From assembly GCF_009831415.1 (NCBI RefSeq), contig NZ_CP043727.1, forward strand, positions 62,001 to 126,000: a stretch of 64,000 bases of DNA, written 5' to 3'. A model generated the notes under the pieces. The model searched no databases. It saw only the letters and a program-made list of their open reading frames with translations, and had not been told where the DNA came from. Positions within the stretch are counted from its first letter, which is position 1; every line of letters begins with the position of its first letter. This DNA is from Yersinia canariae. GTDB lineage: Bacteria; Pseudomonadota; Gammaproteobacteria; Enterobacterales; Enterobacteriaceae. Positions 11,660 to 20,209 of the stretch are shown in pieces. Both the position numbers and the translations under genes were made by a program.

Positions 11660-12937
11660 TTAGTGGCTCCGTTGCGGTAGATAAGGCTCCAGCAAGTGCA
11701 ATAATCGTTGCAGTGCGCCCTGATTTTCATGCAATACATCAACCGCATGGCGGCCATAATAGAGGCGGCAATCTTCATCTGTCAGCAACTGGGTGATTTC
11801 TTTCACCAGCGACGAGGTATCGGTCACTGTAATCAACCCTTCAGCTTGTTCCAGCTTGGCACAAATATCTTTGAAGTTAAATGTATGTGGCCCCATCAGC
11901 ACAGGGATAGCATGAGCCGCCGCCTCCAGTGGATTATGACCACCGCGCTCAACCAGGCTACCACCAACAAAGGCTAAATCGGCAATGCCATATAGCAACA
12001 TCAGCTCACCCATGGTGTCGCCGATCACAACTTGTGTACTGCTCGACGGAACCTCGCCTTTGCTGCGTAAGGTGTAGCTCAGCCCAACTTTTTGTGTTAA
12101 TTCAATCGCTTTCGGGAAGCGTTCTGGATGGCGTGGTACCAGAATCAGCAACAATGTTGGGAAATGTTGTAATAATTGGCGATGAGCTTCCAGCAAAATA
12201 GTTTCTTCGCCGTCATGGGTGCTGGTTGCTATCCAGACTGGCCGATGTGGCGCCCATTGACGGCGTAATGTCACGGCTCTGGCGGCTAATTCAGGTGTAA
12301 CAGAAATATCAAATTTCAAGCTGCCCGTGACGGTCAGTTGTGAACGTCTGAGACCCAATTCAATGAAACGGTCGCCATCTTCTTGATTTTGCGCAGCAAT
12401 CAGTGTGATCCGTTGCAACATATTACGGATAAAACTACCGATTTTTTTATAGCCAGCAGCTGAGCGGGCCGAAAGGCGTGCATTGGCAATGACTAAGGGG
12501 ATTTTGCGACGATGCAATGCATTGATTAGGTTTGGCCACAGTTCAGTTTCCATGATAATGACCAGTTTGGGATTCACCTGATCAAGAAAACGGTTTACTG
12601 AGCCGGGAAGGTCATAGGGCAGATAAACATGATGAACATCTTTGCCAAAAGCGGATTGGACGCGCTCAGAACCGGTGGGCGTCATGGTGGTCACGGTAAT
12701 GGGCAATGATGGGTAGCGGTGGCGTAGTGCTCTGACTAATGGGATAGCGGCCAGTGTTTCACCGACTGAAACTGAATGCAGCATGATACCGCCGGCAACA
12801 ACTTTACCGGCACAAAAACCATAGCGTTCCCCCCAGCGCTTGCGATAAGCGGGGGCTTTACGGCTACGTAACAGCAACCGTAGCCAAATCAGAGGTTGAA
12901 TAAGGTAGAGTAATACCTGATATAAACGCAGTAACAT
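11660..12937 (-). CDS. waaA: 3-deoxy-D-manno-octulosonate (Kdo) transferase
   Basis: A 425-residue inner-membrane enzyme transfers two Kdo residues from CMP-Kdo to lipid IVA. The start at 12937 (MLLRLYQVLLYLIQPLIW) matches E. coli WaaA; the open frame extends 23 codons upstream without conservation. An N-terminal membrane anchor (about 1-20) precedes the GT-B fold. Conserved blocks include the acceptor-side GGIMLHSVSVGETLAA and the donor-side FVGGSLVERGGHNPLEAAA. It is the first gene of waaA-waaE-coaD. The 540 bases upstream contain a strong Fur-box-like sequence. Confidence 0.96.
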   Translation of the reverse strand: MLLRLYQVLLYLIQPLIWLRLLLRSRKAPAYRKRWGERYGFCAGKVVAGGIMLHSVSVGETLAAIPLVRALRHRYPSLPITVTTMTPTGSERVQSAFGKDVHHVYLPYDLPGSVNRFLDQVNPKLVIIMETELWPNLINALHRRKIPLVIANARLSARSAAGYKKIGSFIRNMLQRITLIAAQNQEDGDRFIELGLRRSQLTVTGSLKFDISVTPELAARAVTLRRQWAPHRPVWIATSTHDGEETILLEAHRQLLQHFPTLLLILVPRHPERFPKAIELTQKVGLSYTLRSKGEVPSSSTQVVIGDTMGELMLLYGIADLAFVGGSLVERGGHNPLEAAAHAIPVLMGPHTFNFKDICAKLEQAEGLITVTDTSSLVKEITQLLTDEDCRLYYGRHAVDVLHENQGALQRLLHLLEPYLPQRSH

Positions 12938-13108
12938 TCTATCAATTTCATTTATATGGATTATTAAGAATAATACCATATTTGAGCAAGAAAGGCTCTT
13001 TTCCACAGGGGTTGCCCGATAACCCGAGTAAGCTCAGGTTATTCATAAAAAAGAATATAAATTTTCAACAAATAGCAGGGATAAAAATGATTTTTCCGGT
13101 TTAATGAT

Positions 13109-13127
13109 GAGAATGATTTTCATTACC
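13109..13127. promoter_or_regulatory. Fur-box-like operator
   Basis: GAGAATGATTTTCATTACC matches 15 of 19 positions of the Fur consensus GATAATGATAATCATTATC, including the central palindrome arms AATGAT and TCATTA. It lies 171 bases upstream of waaA. No iron-uptake gene is nearby, so the controlled transcript is unclear. Confidence 0.6.
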
Positions 13128-13376
13128 TAGGGCCGTAATGAATCATGTAGATGTTGATATCATAAGCTTATCCAATAGTGATATTTTTAGCTGATAATAT
13201 TTTGTTATTTAGTGGTTTATCGTATGTTTATCTAATTTCAGTTTTATGGGTAATGTATTGAATCATTAATTAGATACTCAGAGAAACCGATAGGCAGTTA
13301 TTAGCGGAAAGTGAATTAACAGACTCTCTTAATAACGCAGGTTACATATTAATAATGCTTAACTATTTTGATGCCG

Positions 13377-13412
13377 AAAACAATAGACTCTGATAATTAT
13401 CAAAGTCTATTG
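13377..13412 (-). terminator. Terminator of hldD-waaF-waaC operon
   Basis: CAATAGACT and AGTCTATTG form a perfect 9-bp stem with a 14-base loop, followed by TTTT on the minus strand. It lies about 70 bases past the waaC stop codon. Confidence 0.65.
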
Positions 13413-13479
13413 TTATTACACAGTAAATACTTACGAACGAATTTTTCAAGCAGATATGGCCAGGGAAAAAAGAAAATAC

Positions 13480-14445
13480 TTATAAAACCAGTGTTTCTAA
13501 TTTCGCCATAATGGTTTCAGCCGTAATGGTATCCATACTTTTCTGCTCGGAAATCACTGCTATCTGATTTTTTCCATAGCCACCAATCAAACCTGGGTCA
13601 GTTGGGCCGAACAGGGTAATGTTAGGGCGGTCCAAAGCTGCAGTCAGATGGCTGAGGCCAGTATCAACGGAAACCACTGCTTTTGCACCGGCCAGAACCT
13701 CTGCAACTTGCTGAAGACTGAGTTTAGGCAAAACTTCAACAAAAGGAGAATGCTCCGCCAGCCGCAAAGCTCGCTGATACTCATGTTCTGCGCCCCAAGG
13801 TAATTTTATTTTTAACCCCGTAGGTGCGACCAACTCAATCAGCTTCAGCCAATGACTCTCAGGCCAGTGTTTACTGTCGCGAGTGGTTGCATGCAAGAAG
13901 ACCAGATACTGACCGGCATCTTTGGGTAACTCGCTTAAAAAGCGTTGCGCGATAGCATAATCACCGTAACTTTCTGGTTTGTCATAGCCGAGGCTTTTGG
14001 CAAACAGTTGGCGGATACGCTCGACAGCATGTTGTTTGGTATCAATCTCATGGCGGCAGTTATAAAACCAACTGGCAAAGGGCTCTCGGGCACTTTTACA
14101 ATCCGGGCCGTGTTTCATTCCTTTCGCAATCCGGGTAATGAGTGCGGCACTTTTAATCAGCCCCTGAGCATCGATCACCACATCATAACTGCGCTGCTGT
14201 ACCACGCGCTTAAAATCACAACGCTCTTGCCGGGTATCACTGCCAAACCAATTTTTGCGCCAACGGCGAATAGCCACGGGGATCACTTTATCTACTGCAG
14301 GATGCCAGCTCGGGATTTGGCTGAAGCCCTCTTCTACCACCCAGTCAAAGCGAATGCCGGGGATTGCATTCATAGCATCTGTCAGCGCGGGTAATGTATG
14401 TAAAACATCCCCCATTGATGAGGTTTTAACGATTAATACATGCAT
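13480..14445 (-). CDS. waaC: LPS heptosyltransferase I
   Basis: A 321-residue GT9 family enzyme adds the first L-glycero-D-manno-heptose to Kdo2-lipid A. It begins MHVLIVKTSSMGDVLHTLPA, the ADP-heptose glycosyltransferase signature. The C-terminal donor-site motif VSVDTGLSHLTAALDRPNITLFGPTDP is split here into its usual segments (VSVDTGLSHLTAALDRP at about 258-274). Its ATG shares one base with the waaF stop codon, so translation is coupled. It is the last gene of hldD-waaF-waaC. Confidence 0.96.
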   Translation of the reverse strand: MHVLIVKTSSMGDVLHTLPALTDAMNAIPGIRFDWVVEEGFSQIPSWHPAVDKVIPVAIRRWRKNWFGSDTRQERCDFKRVVQQRSYDVVIDAQGLIKSAALITRIAKGMKHGPDCKSAREPFASWFYNCRHEIDTKQHAVERIRQLFAKSLGYDKPESYGDYAIAQRFLSELPKDAGQYLVFLHATTRDSKHWPESHWLKLIELVAPTGLKIKLPWGAEHEYQRALRLAEHSPFVEVLPKLSLQQVAEVLAGAKAVVSVDTGLSHLTAALDRPNITLFGPTDPGLIGGYGKNQIAVISEQKSMDTITAETIMAKLETLVL

Positions 14446-15509
14446 TAATCGGCCTCTTTCGCTGAGCAGGTTTGTGTGCTGAGTTGCTTCTCAAGGGCTG
14501 CCATCACTTGTTCAGGTTGAATATCAATCAAACTCTGATGATAACCTTGAGCACTGTCGCCTTTACGCACTTTGTGATAACCAGTGATCAGGCGAATAAC
14601 TGTGGCTTTATCAGACAGCGGTGGGGTGAAATCCGGGCTACTAGGGCCATATAAGGCGACTAATGGTTTATTTAATGCCGCAGCCACATGCATCAAACCC
14701 GAGTCATTGCTGACCACGGCGTTACAAGCGGCAATCATCACTACTGCTTGGTCCAGTGAGGTTTGGCCTGCAAAATTGAGACAATATTCGCGAGAACTTT
14801 CATCGAGCGCCTGACGGATTTCTTCACCGGCTTCATTATCTTTGGCTGAGCCTAATAAGATGACCTGATAGCCAACATCAATCAGTTTCTGCGCCAATGA
14901 AGCATAGTGGTAATGCGGCCACCGTTTTGCTGGGCCAAATTCTGCGCCGGGGCAAAAACCAATAATTGGGCGGTTATCTGTCAGGTTGAATGACGCCGTA
15001 ATCTCGGCAATTTCTTCATCCTGAACCTGCAATTGGGGCCATAGTAAAGGCTGAGGTAAATCGTCGGCTGAGCGAATAAGCTCTTTATCATAGGCCAGTG
15101 CCACATAGCGCTGGACCATCATTGGGAAAGCTTGTTTATCCAGAATGCGCATGTCGTTGAGCAAGAAATAGCGCATTTCGCCACGCCAGCCAGTTCGCTG
15201 TTTAATCCCTGAAAAATAAGGTATCAGGGCAGATTTAAATGAATTTGGTAGCACGTAAGCGCAATCATATCCCGTTTCACGCAGGGCCAAACCCAAACGG
15301 CGGCGCTCCTCAAAAGCAAAAACACCATGGCCTAATGGCATCGGGACCGCGTGACGCACTTCTGGCATTCGGGCCAAAAGTGGACGGCACCATGCGGGTG
15401 CCATCACATCAATTTCTGCTGCCGGATATTTGGCCTTCAGGGTGCGGTAAAGACTTTGCGACATCATCATATCGCCAACCCAAGAAGGGCCAATGACCAG
15501 TATTTTCAT
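14445..15509 (-). CDS. waaF: LPS heptosyltransferase II
   Basis: A 354-residue GT9 enzyme adds the second heptose of the LPS inner core. The start at 15509 gives MKILVIGPSWVGDMMMSQS, identical to the E. coli start; four extra upstream codons are possible but not conserved. Other signatures are PAWCRPLLARMPEV, FCPGAEFGPAKRWPHYHYA and VSNDSGLMHVAAALNKPLV. It sits between hldD (30 bases upstream) and waaC (1-base overlap). Confidence 0.96.
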   Translation of the reverse strand: MKILVIGPSWVGDMMMSQSLYRTLKAKYPAAEIDVMAPAWCRPLLARMPEVRHAVPMPLGHGVFAFEERRRLGLALRETGYDCAYVLPNSFKSALIPYFSGIKQRTGWRGEMRYFLLNDMRILDKQAFPMMVQRYVALAYDKELIRSADDLPQPLLWPQLQVQDEEIAEITASFNLTDNRPIIGFCPGAEFGPAKRWPHYHYASLAQKLIDVGYQVILLGSAKDNEAGEEIRQALDESSREYCLNFAGQTSLDQAVVMIAACNAVVSNDSGLMHVAAALNKPLVALYGPSSPDFTPPLSDKATVIRLITGYHKVRKGDSAQGYHQSLIDIQPEQVMAALEKQLSTQTCSAKEAD

Positions 15510-15539
15510 ACCGTTTATCAATTCCTTGCAGCAAGTGAT

Positions 15540-16472
15540 TTAGACTGAGCGATTGAGCCAGGCCAAGTATTCTTTGACGCCTTCGGCGACCGTTTTGAAC
15601 GGCTTGTCATAACCGGCAGCACGCAAATTAGTCAGATCAGCTTGCGTGTATGCCTGATAACGGCCTTTCAATTTTTCTGGGAATTCAATGTATTCCACCG
15701 GCCCACTTTGGTGGAAATCCACCACTGCATCGGCCACAGCCTGGAAAGATTCCGCGCGACCTGTACCGCAGTTGAAAATACCTGAGACACCGTTTTGCCA
15801 GAACCACAGGTTAACGTCGGCAACATCGCCAACATAAATAAAGTCGCGTTTGAAGTTTTCGCTGCCGGAGAACAATTTAGGATTTTCGCCTGCATTGATC
15901 TGGTTATTCAGATGGAAAGCAACACTCGCCATGCTGCCTTTATGGCCTTCGCGTGGGCCATAAACATTGAAATAACGGAATCCGCAAATCTGTGAATCAG
16001 CTTGTGGCAGAATTTCGCGCACATATTGGTCAAATAGGAATTTGGAATAGCCATAAACGTTAAGTGGCTGTTCATACTGACGATCTTCAATAAAATTGTC
16101 AGTACGCCCGCCATAGGTGGCAGCGGAGGAGGCGTATAGGAACGGAATAGCGCGATCCAGACAGAAGTGTAGGATATCTTTTGAATACTGATAGTTGTTA
16201 TCCATCATGTACTTGCCATCCCACTCAGTGGTGGAAGAACAGGCACCCTCGTGGAAAATCGCATCAATATCACCCATATCATCACCGGCAACAATGCTGG
16301 CAACAAAATCTTCTTTATCCATGTAATCAGCGATATCCAGATCAACCAGATTGACGAATTTGGTGCCGTCTTTCAGGTTATCTACAACCAGAATATCTTT
16401 ATAGCCGATATTATTCAGTGCCTTAACGATGTTGCTGCCAATGAAACCGGCGCCGCCAGTGACGATAATCAT
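15540..16472 (-). CDS. hldD: ADP-L-glycero-D-manno-heptose 6-epimerase
   Basis: A 310-residue NADP-dependent short-chain dehydrogenase-type epimerase makes the heptose donor used by WaaC and Waa[20 protein letters not shown] is the Rossmann loop. The catalytic pair is in [11 protein letters not shown] (YxxxK), and the [13 protein letters not shown] block is diagnostic of HldD. The start at 16472 gives the exact E. coli length and follows AAGGGTGAACCTG; a 15-codon upstream extension is not conserved. It is the first gene of the operon and divergent from kbl. Confidence 0.97.
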   Translation of the reverse strand: MIIVTGGAGFIGSNIVKALNNIGYKDILVVDNLKDGTKFVNLVDLDIADYMDKEDFVASIVAGDDMGDIDAIFHEGACSSTTEWDGKYMMDNNYQYSKDILHFCLDRAIPFLYASSAATYGGRTDNFIEDRQYEQPLNVYGYSKFLFDQYVREILPQADSQICGFRYFNVYGPREGHKGSMASVAFHLNNQINAGENPKLFSGSENFKRDFIYVGDVADVNLWFWQNGVSGIFNCGTGRAESFQAVADAVVDFHQSGPVEYIEFPEKLKGRYQAYTQADLTNLRAAGYDKPFKTVAEGVKEYLAWLNRSV

Positions 16473-16715
16473 CAGGTTCACCCTTGCTAATCTTCTTGGT
16501 CGGGCACAATGCCCCACACTCTATTTGCCGTTATCATAACATTTCATAGGATAGCGCACAGCCGGAAGGGGCTAATCTCTCCGTTTCTATGCGGCTTTAG
16601 GATTGTTCACCGTGATATGTGCTGCATTTTTTATAATACAAGACAAGGTTTCTCGTCAGTTCATCCGTCAGGCAGTAAAATGTAGGGTGAAACTGCCAAT
16701 TCTGGAGATAACCGA

Positions 16716-17927
16716 ATGACCCTGCCTTTTGATAGAAATCCCTTTTATCAGCAATTAGAACAACAACTCAAAACGACCCGCGCTGAAGGGCTGTATAAAA
16801 ATGAGCGAATAATAACTTCTGCCCAGCAAGCCGATATTGCCGTGGCCGATGGCCGTCATGTGATTAATTTCTGTGCTAACAACTACTTGGGCTTGGCAAA
16901 CCACCCTCGGCTGATCGCTGCGGCTAAAAAAGGCATGGATACCCATGGTTTTGGTATGGCCTCGGTTCGTTTTATTTGCGGCACCCAAGATACTCATAAA
17001 GAACTGGAACAGAAGCTGGCCAGTTTCCTGGGTATGGAAGATGCCATTCTTTATTCATCTTGCTTTGATGCTAACGGCGGTTTGTTTGAAACCTTGCTGG
17101 GGCCAGAAGATGCCATTATTTCCGATGCGCTGAATCATGCCTCAATCATTGATGGTGTGCGGTTATGTAAAGCAAAGCGCTACCGCTATGCCAACAATGA
17201 TATGAGCGAATTGAAAACCCAGTTAGAACAGGCTAAAGCTGATGGTGCGCGCCATATTATGATTGCCACCGACGGCGTGTTCTCTATGGATGGCGTGATT
17301 GCTAACTTGAAAGGTGTCTGTGACTTGGCTGATGAGTATCAGGCATTAGTGATGGTTGATGATTCCCATGCAGTTGGTTTTGTTGGTGCGAATGGCCGTG
17401 GTACTCATGAATACTGCGAAGTGATAGATCGCGTTGATATTATCACTGGCACATTAGGCAAGGCACTGGGTGGGGCATCAGGCGGCTATACCGCCGGTCG
17501 TAAAGAAGTTGTTGAGTGGTTGCGTCAGCGTTCACGGCCTTATTTGTTCTCAAACTCATTGGCCCCGGCAATCGTCGCTGCCTCAATTGAAGTGTTATCT
17601 CTATTGGAAGACGGCGCTGAATTACGCGAGCGCTTATGGTCGAATGCTCGTTTATTCCGCGAGAAAATGAGTGCCGCCGGTTTCACATTAGCCGGTGCCG
17701 ATCATGCCATTATCCCAGTGATGCTGGGTGACGCGACACTAGCACAAGAATTTGCCAATGCGCTGCTGAAAGAAGGTATTTACGTTACCGGGTTCTTCTA
17801 TCCGGTGGTGCCAAAGGGTCAGGCGCGTATCCGCACCCAGATGTCCGCAGATCACACGCCAGAGCAGGTTGAGCGGGCTGTAGAGGCCTTCATCCGTATT
17901 GGCAAACAGCTTAACGTTATTGCGTAA
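16716..17927 (+). CDS. kbl: 2-amino-3-ketobutyrate CoA ligase (glycine C-acetyltransferase)
   Basis: A 403-residue PLP enzyme cleaves 2-amino-3-oxobutyrate with CoA to glycine and acetyl-CoA. The PLP lysine is in [13 protein letters not shown], at about residue 249. Other alpha-oxoamine synthase motifs are [13 protein letters not shown] and [10 protein letters not shown]. It is five residues longer than E. coli Kbl at the N-terminus. The ATG follows CTGGAGATAACCGA. It is first in the kbl-tdh threonine degradation operon, with tdh starting within 25 bases. Confidence 0.97.
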   Translation: MTLPFDRNPFYQQLEQQLKTTRAEGLYKNERIITSAQQADIAVADGRHVINFCANNYLGLANHPRLIAAAKKGMDTHGFGMASVRFICGTQDTHKELEQKLASFLGMEDAILYSSCFDANGGLFETLLGPEDAIISDALNHASIIDGVRLCKAKRYRYANNDMSELKTQLEQAKADGARHIMIATDGVFSMDGVIANLKGVCDLADEYQALVMVDDSHAVGFVGANGRGTHEYCEVIDRVDIITGTLGKALGGASGGYTAGRKEVVEWLRQRSRPYLFSNSLAPAIVAASIEVLSLLEDGAELRERLWSNARLFREKMSAAGFTLAGADHAIIPVMLGDATLAQEFANALLKEGIYVTGFFYPVVPKGQARIRTQMSADHTPEQVERAVEAFIRIGKQLNVIA

Positions 17928-17951
17928 GGAATGTTCATGAAAGTCTCGTCT

Positions 17952-18977
17952 ATGAAAGCCCTGTCCAAGCTGAAAGCAGAAGAAGGTATTTGGATGACCG
18001 AGGTGCCGCAGCCAGAGCTGGGCCACAACGACATCATGATCAAAATTCGCAAAACAGCTATTTGCGGCACTGATGTGCATATTTATAACTGGGATGAATG
18101 GTCACAAAAAACTATCCCTGTCCCAATGGTCGTCGGCCACGAATATGTCGGTGAAGTTGTAGCTATCGGTCAGGAAGTTAAAGGTTTTAATATTGGTGAC
18201 CGGGTGTCTGGTGAGGGCCATATTACTTGTGGGCATTGCCGTAATTGTCGTGGTGGCCGTACCCATCTTTGTCGCAATACCGTGGGGGTCGGCGTAAACC
18301 GGCCGGGTTCTTTTGCCGAGTATTTGGTGATTCCTGCTTTTAATGCATTCAAAATCCCCGACAATATTTCTGATGAGCTTGCTGCTATTTTTGATCCCTT
18401 CGGTAATGCCGTGCATACCGCATTATCCTTTGATTTAGTTGGGGAAGATGTCTTGGTTTCCGGCGCAGGCCCGATTGGCATTATGGCGGCTGCGGTCTGC
18501 AAGCATGTTGGTGCTCGTCATGTTGTTATCACTGATGTGAATGAATATCGGCTGGATTTGGCGCGTAAAATGGGGGTGACCCGAGCAGTCAACGTCAGCA
18601 AAGAGAATCTGAATGATGTGATGGCTGAGCTGGGTATGACCGAAGGATTTGATGTCGGTCTGGAAATGTCCGGCGCGCCGCCAGCTTTCCGTACATTGCT
18701 CAACTCAATGAATCACGGTGGTCGCATTGCGATGCTGGGGATACCGCCATCTGATATGTCTATTGACTGGAATCAGGTCATATTTAAGGGGCTGTTTATC
18801 AAAGGGATTTATGGCCGTGAGATGTTTGAAACTTGGTACAAAATGGCGGCATTGATTCAATCTGGTTTGGATTTAACCCCAATTATTACTCATCGTTTCT
18901 CTATTGATGAATTCCAGCAAGGGTTTGATGCCATGCGTTCGGGTAAGTCGGGTAAGGTGGTTTTAGGCTGGGATTAA
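17952..18977 (+). CDS. tdh: L-threonine 3-dehydrogenase
   Basis: A 341-residue zinc-dependent alcohol dehydrogenase family enzyme oxidises threonine to 2-amino-3-oxobutyrate with NAD, feeding Kbl. Catalytic zinc ligands are C38 (AICGTDVH), H63 and E64 (GHEYVGE). The structural zinc site is the [15 protein letters not shown] cluster at 93-107, and [10 protein letters not shown] is the NAD-binding loop. The start at 17952 matches the family start. Upstream in-frame ATGs exist at 17931 and 17937, and AAGGA sits 6 bases before 17937, so the real product may carry a 5-residue extension (MKVSS). Confidence 0.96.
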   Translation: MKALSKLKAEEGIWMTEVPQPELGHNDIMIKIRKTAICGTDVHIYNWDEWSQKTIPVPMVVGHEYVGEVVAIGQEVKGFNIGDRVSGEGHITCGHCRNCRGGRTHLCRNTVGVGVNRPGSFAEYLVIPAFNAFKIPDNISDELAAIFDPFGNAVHTALSFDLVGEDVLVSGAGPIGIMAAAVCKHVGARHVVITDVNEYRLDLARKMGVTRAVNVSKENLNDVMAELGMTEGFDVGLEMSGAPPAFRTLLNSMNHGGRIAMLGIPPSDMSIDWNQVIFKGLFIKGIYGREMFETWYKMAALIQSGLDLTPIITHRFSIDEFQQGFDAMRSGKSGKVVLGWD

Positions 18978-19101
18978 TCCCCTTCGTCCTTGAACCTACA
19001 GGGGTGTTAGCTGCGTGCACTCACCTGAATCACTGACTTGAGTCAGCTCATCAGGATTCGTTTACTGGCAGTCTACCTGTAGCTCCAATGACTTTGGGGA
19101 T
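18978..19101. repeat. ERIC element (diverged), tdh-yibQ intergenic
   Basis: The sequence from TCCCCTTCGTCCTTGAA to CTTTGGGGA follows the ERIC layout. It has the central inverted repeat CTGAATCACTGACTTGAG / CAGCTCATCAGGATTCG and the TGTAGCTCCAATGACTTTGGG end. A second partial start (TGCCCTTCGGCCTTGAAGTT) follows at 19101-19120. Confidence 0.8.
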
Positions 19102-19133
19102 GCCCTTCGGCCTTGAAGTTACCGAGTTGAAAG

Positions 19134-19166
19134 CGGGGCAGTCAGATGATGACCGCCCCGTTTTTA
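19134..19166 (+). terminator. Terminator of kbl-tdh
   Basis: CGGGGCAGTCA pairs with TGACCGCCCCG (10 of 11 bp), followed by TTTTTATT. It is past the ERIC element and immediately before the convergent yibQ stop codon. Confidence 0.85.
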
Positions 19167-19175
19167 TTGAGCACA

Positions 19176-20186
19176 TTACGGATTTTCAGCTTTAGGTTGT
19201 TCGGCTGCGGGTTTATCAACCGGAGTTACGGGCGCTGCGGGTGGGAAATATTGCTGCCAATGCTTCTGAACAAATGTCACGGCCGGGCTTTGCATCAGGC
19301 TCTCACCTAAGATAATAAACATCTTATCGGCGTAGATTTTCTCCGGAACATAACTGGCTTTCGTGTTGCATTGCTTGATAGCTTTCTGGCGCTCGCCTTT
19401 AGCCGGGTCACGCGGTTTTGATTTACCCGAAGAGACAGTGCCGCTGCCGCTATTATTGTGTACCGGTTCATTCAGCAGCGCACTAGGCCTGACCAATACA
19501 ATATCGGCAGGTAATTGGGGCAACATTTGTTGCAGCACTTTAATGGTAGCCGGATGCGGATGCCCAATAGCAATAGCCGAGCCATTACGGCGCGCCAGTT
19601 CTACTGCGCGATTAAATTGCTGGCGAATTGCGGCTTCATTTTGTGAGTCATCCAAAAAGACTTTGCGCTTAATGACTTTGACACCAGTGCCTTCGGCAGC
19701 TTTACTGGCCTGGCTGTTGCCAATAGTGACGCTATCGAGAAAATAGAGCTGATAGTGTTCCAGTACCTGCATCACTTTCTGCATGCCGGGCAAGCTGGAA
19801 GTCATCGCGCTACCCATATGATTATTCATGCCAGTGGCGTAAGGGACGTTATTTACCGCCTGGCGAATGATACGCTGGATCTCTTCGCTGCTCATTGATG
19901 GCTGCAATGTATCGCGCTCCAGCGGTTGCTTGCTCAGCGGTGCCATTGGCAAATGAATCAGAATTTCGCGCCCTTGATTATGAGCTTTGACCGCCATTTC
20001 TTTGGCGTAGGGAGCATTCGGTAAGATTGCTACAGAAATAGGCAGCGGCATCTGTAACACTTTGTTTTCGTTCTGAGGGCGATAACCAAAGTCATCAATA
20101 ACAATCGAAAGTTTGCCCGCTTGTGCGGCGTTGGCGATGAGTAGGGTGCTTACTATGATAAACCGACGTGTATTGAAATAGCGCAA
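19176..20186 (-). CDS. yibQ: Divergent polysaccharide deacetylase family protein YibQ
   Basis: The domain IVIDDFGYRPQNENKVL...ILIHLPMAPLSKQP...NNHMGSAMTS is the divergent polysaccharide deacetylase (DUF610) fold of E. coli YibQ. The frame has no ATG near the start. TTG at 20186, preceded by AGGGA with 8 bases spacing, gives MRYFNTRRFIIVSTLLIANAAQA, a clear signal peptide, so that start is chosen (336 residues). The product is probably periplasmic. The tail after residue about 230 is long, variable and Pro/Lys-rich. It lies 23 bases downstream of envC, in gpmI-envC-yibQ; function is unproven. Confidence 0.88.
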   Translation of the reverse strand: MRYFNTRRFIIVSTLLIANAAQAGKLSIVIDDFGYRPQNENKVLQMPLPISVAILPNAPYAKEMAVKAHNQGREILIHLPMAPLSKQPLERDTLQPSMSSEEIQRIIRQAVNNVPYATGMNNHMGSAMTSSLPGMQKVMQVLEHYQLYFLDSVTIGNSQASKAAEGTGVKVIKRKVFLDDSQNEAAIRQQFNRAVELARRNGSAIAIGHPHPATIKVLQQMLPQLPADIVLVRPSALLNEPVHNNSGSGTVSSGKSKPRDPAKGERQKAIKQCNTKASYVPEKIYADKMFIILGESLMQSPAVTFVQKHWQQYFPPAAPVTPVDKPAAEQPKAENP

Positions 20187-20209
20187 TAGGTGTTCCCTAA
20201 CGTTGTTCT

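Larger units (their letters stand above)
12938..13479. other. AT-rich intergenic region between waaA and waaC
   Basis: This 542-base stretch holds the waaA promoter region, a Fur-box-like palindrome at 13109-13127 and the terminator of the hldD-waaF-waaC operon at 13377-13412. A weak minus-strand promoter candidate is TTGAAA (13068-13063) with TATGAA (13047-13042), 15 bases apart. An 18-codon ORF at 13138-13194 (MNHVDVDIISLSNSDIFS) follows the Fur box on the plus strand; I doubt it is expressed. No waaL-like or other full gene is present. Confidence 0.6.

Noticed and set aside
13100..13412. RyhB-like sRNA next to the Fur box
   Set aside because: The RyhB core sequence is absent and the only nearby terminator hairpin points leftward, after waaC.
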